The notes: generated by a model not told the origin, from the sequence alone. DNA of 52,643 nt from an uncultured Lysobacteraceae bacterium (GCA_946480825.1 CAMLLG010000024.1:1-52643), one strand, 5' to 3'. Shown: positions 15,044 through 23,561, counted from the first letter of the stretch. Numbers and translations: made by a program.

Positions 15044-16192
15044 TTACAGGCCCAGGGCCTTCGCCTTCAGCGCGTCGTAGTCGGCCTGGGTGATCAGCCC
15101 CAGGTCGAGCATCTGCTTGGCCTTCTGCAGCTTGGCGACCGGATCTTCGGCGGCGGGGGCGGCCGGCGTGGCCGGCTGCTGCAGCCCGCCGACGCCCATC
15201 ATGCCGGACGCCATGCCGATGCCCATCAGGCCGGCCGCGCCGCCGTTCTCGCCGGCGGACTGGATGCCCTGGGCCACGCTGGCCTGCAGGTTGGAATTGC
15301 CGCGCGCGCCGGACAGCGCGTCGGCGCGCTGCACGGTCTTGAGCAGTTCGCGGGTGTTGGCGTCGTACTCGATCGAGACGATCGCGGTCTTGACGATGGC
15401 CAGGCCGCGGTCGGACTTCCACTGGTAGCCCTGCTCCACCGCATCCGACAGGCTCTTCGCGAAACCGACCGAATCCTGCTGGATCTTCGTGATGCGGTTG
15501 CCCTTGCTCGGATCGTTCGTGTACAGGCTGAAGGCGGGCGCGAGCGAGCCGACCACTTCGTTGAACAACTGGCTGGCGGCGGCGTTGTCGTGATCGGTGA
15601 AATCGAAGACCTTGCCCGGCTGCAGGTAGCTGGCCGGCACGAAGTTCTTCACGAACAGGATCGGGTCGACGATCTTCAGCGTGTACGAGCCGCGCGTGAC
15701 CGCGCCGACCTGGGTGTTGAGGAAGCCGTCGTCCCAGTAGATCTCGGACTGCGTGCCGAACCGGTTGTCCGGCAGTTCCTTGAGCGAGACGAAGAAGGCC
15801 GCCTGCTGCGAGCCGGGCTGGCCGCCGAACTTGAAGCGCTCCCAGCTCTGCTTGATCAACGGACTGACGATGCCGTCGCCGGCGAAGATCGACTGCGAGT
15901 TGAGGTCGTCCGACCGCCACTCGTAACCGCCGGGTTCGGCGACGAAGGCGGTGATCTTGCCGTCCTGGAACAGCAGCAGGCCGTAGCCTTCGGGGACGAC
16001 GATCTTCGACCCGTTGGTGATGATGTTGGAGGAGCCGCTGGTGTTCGAACCGCGCCCGGCGTTGGTGCCCTGAGGAACCGCCGCGAACAGCGCCGCCGTC
16101 GAAGGCAGCCCGGCCGGCACCGTGTAGAAGTCCTTCCACTGGTCCGCGAACATGCCGCCGACCGCACCCGCCACCGCCTGCACAAGACCCAT
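15044..16192 (-). CDS. SPFH-domain protein (YdjI-like) with C-terminal SHOCT-like motif
   Basis: The start at 16192 (MGLVQAVAGAVGGMFADQWK) is chosen because GGAGG sits six bases upstream. The ATG two codons earlier abuts the GGAGG and cannot use it. The 382-residue protein has the SPFH core (NGSKIVVPEGYGLLLFQDGKI, FAGDGIVSPLIKQSWERFKFGG, RFGTQSEIYWDD, RGSYTLKIVDPILFVKNFVP, EYDANTRELLKTVQRADAL). It then has a Gly/Met-rich low-complexity stretch and a SHOCT-like end (DPVAKLQKAKQMLDLGLITQ to about residue 382). This variant is the YdjI/'virion core protein' type rather than a classic flotillin, and has no long coiled coil. The likely role is a membrane-associated scaffold together with the zinc-ribbon and small membrane proteins encoded just downstream. 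Confidence 0.85.
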   Translation of the reverse strand: MGLVQAVAGAVGGMFADQWKDFYTVPAGLPSTAALFAAVPQGTNAGRGSNTSGSSNIITNGSKIVVPEGYGLLLFQDGKITAFVAEPGGYEWRSDDLNSQSIFAGDGIVSPLIKQSWERFKFGGQPGSQQAAFFVSLKELPDNRFGTQSEIYWDDGFLNTQVGAVTRGSYTLKIVDPILFVKNFVPASYLQPGKVFDFTDHDNAAASQLFNEVVGSLAPAFSLYTNDPSKGNRITKIQQDSVGFAKSLSDAVEQGYQWKSDRGLAIVKTAIVSIEYDANTRELLKTVQRADALSGARGNSNLQASVAQGIQSAGENGGAAGLMGIGMASGMMGVGGLQQPATPAAPAAEDPVAKLQKAKQMLDLGLITQADYDALKAKALGL

Positions 16193-16435
16193 GACCATCC
16201 TCCGGAATTCGTGACCGGGCGCGCTGCCCGCCATGTCGACGAACTATACACGCGCGTTGCGGGTGCGACCGGCCAGCCGCATGGCGGGGGGCGCATGGAG
16301 ATCCGGTCGTAATGCGTCCGGCGCTCCGGTATGCGATGCGAGGCATTGCCGGGCATTCGGTGCGGCCTCTCGCGGGCGCTGTCGCCGGACGCGGGCTATG
16401 ATCCGTGGACGTTCTTCCGCGGACAGGAATCACGC
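16193..16435. promoter_or_regulatory. Divergent promoter region: SPFH operon / T4SS immunity-effector genes
   Basis: These 243 bases lie between two divergently transcribed starts, so promoters in both directions must be here. I see the SPFH ribosome site (GGAGG, reverse strand, just outside the ATG) and AGGAA before the lipoprotein ATG. No operator or hairpin stands out. Confidence 0.5.
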
Positions 16436-17542
16436 ATGGTGCGATACACGGACGATCACGCGACACGGCGTCGGCGGCACTGCGCACTGATCATCGTTGC
16501 GGCATGGGCCGTCGCGCTGTCCGGTTGCCAGGCGGCGACGCAACTGCAGCGCGGTGCGACGCCATCGGCGATCTCGCCCGCCACCGCGACGCCCGCACTC
16601 GACGCCGCAGCAGTCGACAAGGCCTCGGTGGGCAGTCGTCGCTTCCGCGATTGCCGCGCGGCCGCGCGCGATGAAGCGGCCCGCCGCCGATGCCTGGACG
16701 AGGAGCTGAGCTACCAGCAGCGTACGCTCGATCGTCTGGCCGACGAGCGCGCCGCCGCGCTCGATGCGGCCGCGCGCCGGGATTTCCGGGCCGCACAGCG
16801 CGCATGGCAGCAGGAGACCGATCGTGCGTGCGGCGCCGGCGCGGCCGGACCGGATGATCCCGCCGCGCGCTGCCGCATCGAGCGCATCAGCGCCCGCTTC
16901 GACAGCTTGTCCTTCGACAGCATGTCCATCGACAGCGCGCCGCGCGATTCCGCCGGTGTTTCGCCTGGCGCGTGGGTCAAGGCCACGCCCGGCGCCAACG
17001 GCGCGGCGGACGCGCGCGTGCACGATGCGGCGCTGTCGCTGCGGTCCGATGGCTGCGCCGACGAACGCGGGCGCGTGGTCTGCCGCAACGCGCGCCTGCG
17101 CATCGCCACGTCCGCGCTGCGCGAACAATCGCTGACGGTGCCGATGCTGGTGTTCACGCCTGCCGACCAGCCCGGCGGCACGCTGTATCGCGGGCGGCTG
17201 GACAAGGGCTTCGTCGATGGCTGGCACAGCATGGTGCTGACCGACATCGATGCCGACGGGCACGAGGATCTGCTGTTGTGGACCGGCTTCGACGGCGACT
17301 ACGGCGACCCGTCGTATCGTTACTATCTCTACGACGTCGGCAGCGGGCGGCTGGAAGAAAACGCGGTACTGGCCGGACTGGTGCAGGGGCATTCGATCGC
17401 GCGCATCGCCGACGGACAGGTGTACATCTGGTCCCGCAGCGGCCCATGCCTGCGCGGCGAGAAGACCATCGATCTGCGCGGCCCCGCCCCGACGGTGGCG
17501 ACCAGTCGCACCCACGACACCTGTCGACAGGACGCGCCGTGA
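16436..17542 (+). CDS. Putative T4SS effector-immunity lipoprotein: LprI-like domain plus XAC2610-like domain
   Basis: The 368-residue product starts at the ATG at 16436 after AGGAA. Its signal ends in a lipobox (AVALSGC, Cys31), predicting a periplasm-facing lipoprotein. Residues about 68-155 match the LprI/DUF1311 lysozyme-inhibitor pattern: C73, C86, C132 and C146 with AQRAWQQETDRAC. A linker with a 15-bp repeat (FDSLSFDSMSIDS) follows. Residues about 195-365 resemble the XAC2610 immunity domain, with a calcium-loop-like DIDADGHEDLLLW at 270-282. The gene stands 79 bases upstream of a GH19 lysozyme with a T4SS signal, the order and pairing of XAC2610/XAC2609 of Xanthomonas citri, where the lipoprotein blocks the lysozyme in the periplasm. 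The two-domain fusion is unusual. Function is inferred from similarity and context. Confidence 0.75.
   Translation: MVRYTDDHATRRRRHCALIIVAAWAVALSGCQAATQLQRGATPSAISPATATPALDAAAVDKASVGSRRFRDCRAAARDEAARRRCLDEELSYQQRTLDRLADERAAALDAAARRDFRAAQRAWQQETDRACGAGAAGPDDPAARCRIERISARFDSLSFDSMSIDSAPRDSAGVSPGAWVKATPGANGAADARVHDAALSLRSDGCADERGRVVCRNARLRIATSALREQSLTVPMLVFTPADQPGGTLYRGRLDKGFVDGWHSMVLTDIDADGHEDLLLWTGFDGDYGDPSYRYYLYDVGSGRLEENAVLAGLVQGHSIARIADGQVYIWSRSGPCLRGEKTIDLRGPAPTVATSRTHDTCRQDAP
16898..16942 (+). repeat. 15-bp tandem repeat in interdomain linker (three units)
   Basis: TTCGACAGCTTGTCC, TTCGACAGCATGTCC and ATCGACAGCGCGCCG follow one another, encoding FDSLS, FDSMS and IDSAP. They separate the LprI-like and XAC2610-like parts of the immunity lipoprotein. 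Confidence 0.75.
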
Positions 17543-17621
17543 GCGCGACGACACGAGAAGGGCCCGCCGCCGCCGCGGCAGGCCCCGGGACATCCGACGG
17601 CATGCAGGGAGAGACGACATC

Positions 17622-19280
17622 ATGAGCGATGGATACGGACGCAGTGCGACATCCCCGATCACCAGCGACCAGGCGGTCCGGCTGATCGTGCGGACCTGTC
17701 TGCAGGAAGGCATCACCGACGAACGCCAGATCGCTTACGTGCTGGCCACTGCGGAGCACGAAAGCCAGAATTTCACCAAGCCCGAAGAGGACTACGGCCG
17801 CCAGCAGGCGACGCGGCTCGGCTACGAGGGCGGCGAGGATTTCTTCGGCCGCGGCTACGCGCACCTGACCCACCGCGACAATTACCGGCGGCTGGGCGAA
17901 GCGCTGGGGATCGGCGACGATCTCGTGAACGATCCCGCGCTGGCGGCCGATCCGGAGATCGCCTCCAGGGTGCTGGTGGTCGGCATGCGCGACGGGCTGT
18001 TCACCACGCGCGCTCTGGGCGACTACATCGACGAGAACGGCGCCGACTACGCGGAAGCGCGCAGGATCATCAACGGTACCGACCGCCAGGACGACATCGC
18101 CGATCTGGCCCGCAACTGGGAGGGGCAGGTCGCCGATCTGGTGACCGAGGTCCAGCGGTCGCACGACACCTACCTGACGCCGATCGAATCCGCCCGCGAT
18201 GCCGACGCGCCGCTGCAGCGCGGCGATGCCAATGCGCGCGCGTTCGAGCTGCAGCAGTATCTGGCGGAGCTTGGCATCACCAACGATGCCGGCCGGGCGA
18301 TCTCGCCCGACGGCGATTTCGGGCCGTCGACCGAGCAGGCGGTGCGCACCTACCAGCGCAACGCCGGCATCGATCCGGCCACCGGGACGGTGGACGCGGC
18401 GCTGTTCGACCGGATCCGCGGCGACGTGCAGCAGGCCAACCCGGACTTCGCCCTCAGGACCATCACCGAGCTGTACGGACCGTTGAACGACAACGTGCTG
18501 AGCCGGGACGAGCGCGGCGATCCGGTCGCCGACATCCAGCGACAGTTGCGCGGGCTGGACTACACCGGCGCCGACGGCCAACCGCTGGAGGTCACGCGCA
18601 GGTTCAACGCCGGGACCGAGGCGGCGATACGCCAGTTCCAGCGCGACGAGAACATCGAGCCGGCCGATGGCCGCGCCGATGAGCGCACGCGCGACGCGCT
18701 GAACGCCCGGGCGGTGGAGCAGGGCCTGCCCGAGGCGGCCGAGGCCGTGCGTCGGCGCGAAGCGGCCGAGGCTGCGGGTGCGGACCGGCCGGCCGATCAG
18801 CCAGTCGAGCAGCCGGTCGAGCAGCCCGCCGGTCGCGGCATCGAACAGCCCGTGCGGCCGCCGGGCGACCAGCGTCAGGGCGCGCTGCCGACGGCCGACA
18901 CGCAGCCCGTGTATGCCGGCCTGTTCCCGCAGGTGCTGGACCAGGTGCACAGCGTCGAGCGCGAACGCGGCATCCCGGCCGGTCAGCACAGTCAGAATCT
19001 GGCCGGCGTGCTGACCGTCGCCAGCCTGCGCGAGGACATCGTGCCGGACCGTGTGGAATTGAACCTCGACGGTTCGCGCGCGCGGGCGGTGGAAATCAGC
19101 CGCATCGGCGACGATCCGGCCATCAACCGCACCACCGAAGCGGTGGTGACGGCGGCGGCCATCGCCGTGCCGGAGCGCCATAGCGCCGAGGAGGGCGCGC
19201 GCGTGGTGGCCGAGCGCGAGGCCACCACGCGCGAGGCGGTCCAGGCGCAGACCCGGAACGCCGGCATGCGGATGGCGTAG
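17622..19280 (+). CDS. Type IV secreted antibacterial lysozyme: GH19-like domain, two PG-binding domains, XVIPCD tail (XAC2609-like)
   Basis: The ATG at 17622 follows AGGGAGAG (17606-17613), giving 552 residues without a signal peptide. Residues about 15-175 are a GH19/lysozyme-like domain (YVLATAEHESQNF with E45/E47; FFGRGYAHLTHRDNYRRLG at 74-92). Two PG_binding_1 domains follow: about 203-266 (AFELQQYLAELGI ... DGDFGPSTEQAVRTYQ) and about 298-362 (VADIQRQLRGLDY ... EAAIRQFQRDENI). A Glu/Pro-rich linker holds DQPVEQPVEQP. The end (about 430-525, LFPQVLDQVHSVERERG, QNLAGVLTVASLRED, VELNLDGSRARAVEI) fits the XVIPCD, which docks on VirD4 of the Xanthomonadales killer type IV secretion system. 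It would be injected into rival cells to cut peptidoglycan. The immunity gene is directly upstream. The secretion apparatus is not in this window. Confidence 0.85.
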   Translation: MSDGYGRSATSPITSDQAVRLIVRTCLQEGITDERQIAYVLATAEHESQNFTKPEEDYGRQQATRLGYEGGEDFFGRGYAHLTHRDNYRRLGEALGIGDDLVNDPALAADPEIASRVLVVGMRDGLFTTRALGDYIDENGADYAEARRIINGTDRQDDIADLARNWEGQVADLVTEVQRSHDTYLTPIESARDADAPLQRGDANARAFELQQYLAELGITNDAGRAISPDGDFGPSTEQAVRTYQRNAGIDPATGTVDAALFDRIRGDVQQANPDFALRTITELYGPLNDNVLSRDERGDPVADIQRQLRGLDYTGADGQPLEVTRRFNAGTEAAIRQFQRDENIEPADGRADERTRDALNARAVEQGLPEAAEAVRRREAAEAAGADRPADQPVEQPVEQPAGRGIEQPVRPPGDQRQGALPTADTQPVYAGLFPQVLDQVHSVERERGIPAGQHSQNLAGVLTVASLREDIVPDRVELNLDGSRARAVEISRIGDDPAINRTTEAVVTAAAIAVPERHSAEEGARVVAEREATTREAVQAQTRNAGMRMA

Positions 19281-19338
19281 CGGCAAGACCGTGCGGCAGT
19301 CCCGCCTCGCCGTCGCCATCGTCGCTTGACTGCGCCGC

Positions 19339-19863
19339 TCAGCCGCGCCGCGCGGCCTCGATCGCGGCGACATCGATCTTGCGCATCGTCATCATCGCGT
19401 CGAAGACGCGCTTGGCCACTGCGGGATCGGGGTCGGTATAGCCTTCGGTGAGGACGCGCGGGGTGATCTGCCACGACAGGCCCCAGCGGTCCCTGCACCA
19501 GCCGCACTCGCTTTCCTGACCGCCGTTGCCGACGATCGCATTCCACAGCCGATCGGTCTCGGCCTGATCGTCGGTGGCGATCACGAACGAGAAGGCTTCG
19601 CTGTGCCTGAACACCGGGCCGCCGTTCAGGCCCATGCACGGAATGCCGCAGACGGTGAATTCGACCGTCAGCACATCGCCCGCCTTGCCCGATGGATAGT
19701 CGCCGGGCGCGCGATGCACGGCGGTCACCGCGCTGTCGGGGAAGGTCGCGGCGTAGAAAGTGGCCGCGTCGAGCGCGGTGCCGTCGAACCAGAGGCAGAT
19801 CGTGTTCTTCGGGGGCGTGTTCTTCGCGGGCGTGCTTTTCGGCGGCGTGGTGCGGTGGGACAT
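19339..19863 (-). CDS. VOC/PhnB-like family protein (3-demethylubiquinone-9 3-methyltransferase-type fold)
   Basis: The 174-residue protein starts at 19863 with a good AGGGAGA site upstream. The fold block begins at about residue 20 (TICLWFDGTALDAATFYAATFP) and includes TVEFTVCGIPCMGLNGGPVF, EAFSFVIATDDQAETDRLWNAI, CGWCRDRWGLSWQITPRVL and DAMMTMRKIDVAAIEAA, all typical of the PhnB-like group (PF06983). The common annotation '3-demethylubiquinone-9 3-methyltransferase' is historical, and the biochemical role is unknown for most members. The first 20 residues are a PK-T repeat (PPKSTPAKNTPPKNT) created by three 15-bp tandem units at 19801-19845. They probably lie outside the fold. Confidence 0.85.
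   Translation of the reverse strand: MSHRTTPPKSTPAKNTPPKNTICLWFDGTALDAATFYAATFPDSAVTAVHRAPGDYPSGKAGDVLTVEFTVCGIPCMGLNGGPVFRHSEAFSFVIATDDQAETDRLWNAIVGNGGQESECGWCRDRWGLSWQITPRVLTEGYTDPDPAVAKRVFDAMMTMRKIDVAAIEAARRG
19801..19845 (-). repeat. 15-bp tandem repeat at N-terminus of VOC protein (three units)
   Basis: CGTGTTCTTCGGGGG, CGTGTTCTTCGCGGG and CGTGCTTTTCGGCGG are consecutive 15-base units (plus-strand spelling), producing the pentapeptide-periodic KNTPP/KNTPA/KSTPP start of the minus-strand gene. Confidence 0.8.
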
Positions 19864-20070
19864 GGTGTTCTCCCTGCGTTGGTGGCCTGCTCATTCGACG
19901 GGCGACGGGCCCGGAAATCGACACCGCGCCCGAGAACGGCGCGCCCGAGACTCGCCCCGCATGCGAGGCCACGGTACCGAACGCGCTTCGCATCCGCTTC
20001 ACATATCCTCCGCGATGGGCTCACCCGTCGGGGCGATTCTGGCGCCCACCCTTCCTGCGGAGACCGTGCC

Positions 20071-20625
20071 ATGACCCTCTCGGCCGCCAGCGGCGACGAC
20101 CGCCCCCTGAACCGGTTGCGACCCTTCGTGTGGGGTGGCGCGGGCCTGCTACTGCTGTTGCCGGCGGTGGCGATGCAGTTCACCCGCGAGGTGCAATGGA
20201 CCGCCCTGGATTTCATCGTGATGGGCGCGTTGCTGACCATCGCCTGCGCGCTGTACGAACTGGGCGCATGGCTGAGCGGCGACTGGGTGTATCGGATGGC
20301 GTTCGGCCTCGCGGTCGCCACGGGCTTCCTCACGGTCTGGGTCAATCTGGCCGTGGGCATGCTCGGCAGCGAGCAGGACATCATCAACCTCATGTTCGCG
20401 GGCGTGCTGTGCATCGCGGCCGTGGGCGCGGTGCTCGCGAGGTTCCGGGTCCGCGGCATGGCGTGGGCGATGTTCGCGACGGCGATCGCGCAGCTGACCG
20501 CGGTCGGCATCGCGTTGCCGATGGGCTTCGCGCCCCACGAGCTGTCGTTGACCGCGCTGTTCGCGCTGCCCTGGCTGGTGTCGGGGCTGCTGTTCCGTTT
20601 CGCGGCGCGTGAGCGATCTGCGTAG
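20071..20625 (+). CDS. Integral membrane protein, five hydrophobic segments
   Basis: The ATG at 20071 (GCGGAGA upstream) gives 184 residues. Predicted transmembrane stretches are VWGGAGLLLLLPAVAM, LDFIVMGALLTIACALYELG, MAFGLAVATGFLTVWVNLAVG, INLMFAGVLCIAAVGAVLA and MAWAMFATAIAQLTAVGIAL, perhaps with a sixth near the end (LTALFALPWLVSGLLFRFA). It resembles small membrane proteins found widely in Proteobacteria without known function. No metal-binding or transport motif is visible. It stands alone between the VOC gene (divergent, about 200 bases away) and the gene at 20819. Confidence 0.75.
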   Translation: MTLSAASGDDRPLNRLRPFVWGGAGLLLLLPAVAMQFTREVQWTALDFIVMGALLTIACALYELGAWLSGDWVYRMAFGLAVATGFLTVWVNLAVGMLGSEQDIINLMFAGVLCIAAVGAVLARFRVRGMAWAMFATAIAQLTAVGIALPMGFAPHELSLTALFALPWLVSGLLFRFAARERSA

Positions 20626-20818
20626 ACGACGATGCGCATGCCGTCGTGCGCGATGCCGCGCGCGACATGCGCTCTGCACGGAATCTTACTGAAATGGGCC
20701 TGTTCTTGGCGCGTATCGCAACGAAGCGTGAACCCGCCGCCGCTCGTCGCGCCGATTCATTCCGCGGCCAGAACCCATCGGCAGAATCGACCTCCATGTC
20801 ATCGGGAGATCGAATGTC

Positions 20819-22018
20819 ATGTCCGACAGCGAAACCACCACGGCATCATCCGCTTCGACGATGCCGCCGAACGATGCGATGCCGCGCGCCGATGGCATGC
20901 GTGCGCTATCGACGGCCAAGGCGCATTTCGTGGCTCGCGGCTGGCGCCCGCTCGCGATCGAGCCGCCGGCCTTGCGCGAGCGGTGCGGAGACGTGGTGGT
21001 GTCGCTGCTGATGAACGATGCCGGCGAGACCCTGTGGCTGAGCACGCGCGACTGGTCGGTCCTATCGCATCCGCAGGACGCCTTTCGCCGCGAAATGGCC
21101 TGTGTCCGAGCCGCGCGCGTGGACCGGACGATCCTCGTCTACGACGGCGATTTTCCGGACGGCGTGGTCGAGGCGGCCGCGCATGCGCCGCAGCTCAGAC
21201 TGATCGATGCCGCGATCCTGCACGAGATGGCGGTCGCCGAGCCTCCGCCGATCGCATCGACCGTCGGCGCATCGGCGCCTTTCGCATCGCCGGGTCGTGC
21301 GCAGACGTATGGGCAACGGCTCGCGCAGCCTGCGCGCAGGGCGGCGCGATACCTGTCGCAGGTGGCCGACGCCCGTCCGGTCGCCGCCGCGGAGCGCTAT
21401 CTCCATCGGACGTTCGCTCACAGATTGCGCCAGGTGGATGGCGAACGTCGCCGATTGAAGACGCTGGGCACCACGGCGCTGGTGGCGATCGGGGCTTCGA
21501 TCGGCTTCTTCGCGTTCAATCTGGTGCTGCTCAAACACGCGCCCGATGGCGACGACACCGCGTCGATGCGCGTGGTGCAGACCGATGCGAAGCCGCTGCC
21601 GCAGCCGCTGGCGCCGCCGCAGGGCTATGTGGCGCAGGCGGCGGGCCTTTCGTCGTCGATGCCGCGTGCGACCTACGCGTCTTCCGGTCGCGCATTCCAT
21701 CGTGGTGAAACGGGGGATGCCTCGCCGCGAACATCGCAGGCGTCGATGATGTCGAGCGCGATGACCCACGTCGCGATGGCGGACGATGGCGACATGGTGC
21801 CTGCGTCGAACGCGATGGATCTCCGGCACCTCGACATTCAGGAAACGCAGCGCCGTGCCGACGAGGCGATCCAGGTGATCGCCTCGTCCACGCCCGAAGT
21901 GGGCGGTGCGCGCCAGCCGGTGGTCGCCGCGCACGACGAGATGACGCGGATGGGCCGCGTCGATGCGCTGCCGATCGACGACACGGTGGTGCCCGAAGAT
22001 CCCGCGCGGGTCGACTGA
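20819..22018 (+). CDS. Single-span membrane protein with possible nuclease-fold N-terminal domain
   Basis: From the ATG at 20819 (GGGAGA upstream) the 399-residue product has no signal peptide. Residues about 28-137 alternate helix and strand in a way that recalls restriction-endonuclease-like (Mrr-type) folds: AKAHFVARGWRPLAIEPPAL, CGDVVVSLLMNDAGETLWLS, RTILVYDGDFPDGVVEAA, LRLIDAAILHEM. No D-ExK catalytic set is obvious, so activity is doubtful. One transmembrane helix lies at about 218-238 (TTALVAIGASIGFFAFNLVLL). The rest (239-399) is Ser/Met/Asp-rich and probably disordered. The topology is N-in with a periplasmic tail, or the reverse. I do not recognise a family. The nuclease-fold idea is weak. 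Confidence 0.6.
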   Translation: MSDSETTTASSASTMPPNDAMPRADGMRALSTAKAHFVARGWRPLAIEPPALRERCGDVVVSLLMNDAGETLWLSTRDWSVLSHPQDAFRREMACVRAARVDRTILVYDGDFPDGVVEAAAHAPQLRLIDAAILHEMAVAEPPPIASTVGASAPFASPGRAQTYGQRLAQPARRAARYLSQVADARPVAAAERYLHRTFAHRLRQVDGERRRLKTLGTTALVAIGASIGFFAFNLVLLKHAPDGDDTASMRVVQTDAKPLPQPLAPPQGYVAQAAGLSSSMPRATYASSGRAFHRGETGDASPRTSQASMMSSAMTHVAMADDGDMVPASNAMDLRHLDIQETQRRADEAIQVIASSTPEVGGARQPVVAAHDEMTRMGRVDALPIDDTVVPEDPARVD

Positions 22019-22048
22019 CCGCGCGCTTCGTCGCCGCTGTCGTCGCGC

Positions 22049-22690
22049 TCAGCGCCGCCTGCCGCGCTTGTCCGGCGCGAATTCGCGTTCCCACAGGATT
22101 CTGCGCGCGAGCGGCAGCACGTCGGCGGCGCGGGCCAGGTCCGACAGCCAGAGGAAGTCGTATTTCTTCGGGTCGGTCTTCGCGCCGGGCGTGCAGGCCA
22201 GTTTGAACACCTGGCCGACCCAACTGCGTTCCTGCACCGGTGTCCACGATTGGTCGCGCGGCGGCGCATGTTCGATCCGGCCGCCGACCTGCTGCGCGTA
22301 GGCGCGAGGGATGCGCAACTTGCGCGCCTTGCAGTCGAAATCGAAGGTCGAGGCGACGTAGTTGTACTTGTCCGGCGATTCGAAGAGTTCGATGCCTTCG
22401 ATCGAGATTTCGCCGCCGGGGAGTGTGCGGGTCTTCCCGTTGGCGACGTACATCGCCCGCGATGGCGCATCGCCGGTGCCGAACACGATGTACCAGCACG
22501 CGGGCATGGCCGGTCTGCAGGGGCCGGCCTGTTCGGCAGCGGCCTCCTGGGCGCGGGCCGCGCCGGGCGCGTTCAGCAGGGTGGCGCCGAGAAGGGCGAC
22601 GGAACAACGCCACGACAAGCGGGCCAACGAAAAAACGTTCGGAATCGTGGCGCTCGGTGCGCCGGTATCGCGATGAGGGGCGTGCGGCAT
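22049..22690 (-). CDS. Exported hypothetical protein (second gene of a pair)
   Basis: The 213-residue protein starts at 22690 with GGAG upstream. A late hydrophobic segment (about 25-47, LSWRCSVALLGATLLNAPGAARAQ) looks like a signal peptide preceded by a long n-region, so the true start could be further in. The mature part has CRPAMPACWYIVFGTGDAPS, TRTLPGGEISIEGIELFESP and FDFDCKARKLRIPRAYAQQ. The repeated Cys residues suggest disulfides and periplasmic location. It resembles many Lysobacter-type unknowns of the 'surface-adhesin E'-like layout (VASTFDFDCKARKLRI), which is only a suggestion. It lies 55 bases after the gene at 22746-23561 on the same strand. Confidence 0.6.
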   Translation of the reverse strand: MPHAPHRDTGAPSATIPNVFSLARLSWRCSVALLGATLLNAPGAARAQEAAAEQAGPCRPAMPACWYIVFGTGDAPSRAMYVANGKTRTLPGGEISIEGIELFESPDKYNYVASTFDFDCKARKLRIPRAYAQQVGGRIEHAPPRDQSWTPVQERSWVGQVFKLACTPGAKTDPKKYDFLWLSDLARAADVLPLARRILWEREFAPDKRGRRR

Positions 22691-22745
22691 GCGTGGCGCT
22701 CCGGGAACGGGAAGACGATGGGGCGGCGAAAGCGGATCTGCGCGC

Positions 22746-23561
22746 TCAGCGGATGCGCTTGCTGCGCACCCGGCCCAGATCCAGCGACTGGTCTTCGGCC
22801 AGGGTCACGACCCGGACCGTGTTGAAGTCCTTGACGTCGAACACGGTCTCGATCTTGTCGCTGTAGATCGGCACCTGCTGTTGCTGCTGCGCGTACACGG
22901 GCGAGCACACGCCGTGGCTGCAGCGCTGGTCGATGATCGTGGACACGTTCTGGGTGTCGTAGCCGACGACCGGGTGGAAGCTCTGCGCCTTCACGTCCTG
23001 CTTCATCGAGATCAGCACGTATTCGCCCGCGCGCAGACTTTCGAAGGCGAAGCCGCCGTTCTTGTCGGTGAAGGTTCGGGCCAGATAGAGGCTGACCTGC
23101 TCGTCCACCAGCAGTTGCGCGAGCGGAAGATCGTCGTCGGTCTTCAGCCCGTCGCGTTCCGGCGTCATGTGCAGTTTCACCCATTCGCGGGCATAGGCGG
23201 TCATCGGCACCAGCCAGACGAACTGGTGGCCCGAGTCGTTGCGGCGCAGCGGCGCGGCCTGGGTGTAGAGGCGTCCGCGCAGCGCGCTGTTGCCGGGTTC
23301 GAGCAGGCGCATGGCCTCGTCGGCATCGAACCGGGCCGGAACCGGCGGCAATCGCCGCGCCCGCTCGCGCATGGCCTGGAATGCGGCACCGGTGTCCTGC
23401 GCCCATGTCGGCAGGGCGGGCGTGACCATGCACAGCGCCAGACCGGCGGCGATGACGGCAGAACGCCAGCGGCGCGCATGCGCGACGGCATCGGGACGGA
23501 GAGCGGGGCGATTCGGAAGCATGGCGCGGGTCCGTCGGCGGGGCGGAAAAGCGTGCGACAT
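22746..23561 (-). CDS. Exported carboxypeptidase-regulatory-like hypothetical protein
   Basis: The 271-residue product has a Sec-type signal (WRSAVIAAGLALCMVTPALPTWAQ, ending near residue 55). ATGs at 23561 and 23522 (MLPNRPALRP) are both possible, and neither has a strong ribosome site. The central part SLYLARTFTDKNGGFAFESLRAGEYVLISM reads like a transthyretin/carboxypeptidase regulatory-like beta sandwich, a fold used as an extracellular spacer. CSHGVCSPVYAQQQQQ contains two Cys and a short Gln run. No catalytic motif is seen. It is probably periplasmic and co-transcribed with the downstream exported protein. Confidence 0.6.
   Translation of the reverse strand: MSHAFPPRRRTRAMLPNRPALRPDAVAHARRWRSAVIAAGLALCMVTPALPTWAQDTGAAFQAMRERARRLPPVPARFDADEAMRLLEPGNSALRGRLYTQAAPLRRNDSGHQFVWLVPMTAYAREWVKLHMTPERDGLKTDDDLPLAQLLVDEQVSLYLARTFTDKNGGFAFESLRAGEYVLISMKQDVKAQSFHPVVGYDTQNVSTIIDQRCSHGVCSPVYAQQQQQVPIYSDKIETVFDVKDFNTVRVVTLAEDQSLDLGRVRSKRIR

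Noticed and set aside
17154..19373. 739-codon minus-strand frame opposite the effector gene
   Set aside because: Composition is that of an antisense shadow (runs of R, G, V, D) and the plus-strand gene has clear domains and a ribosome site.
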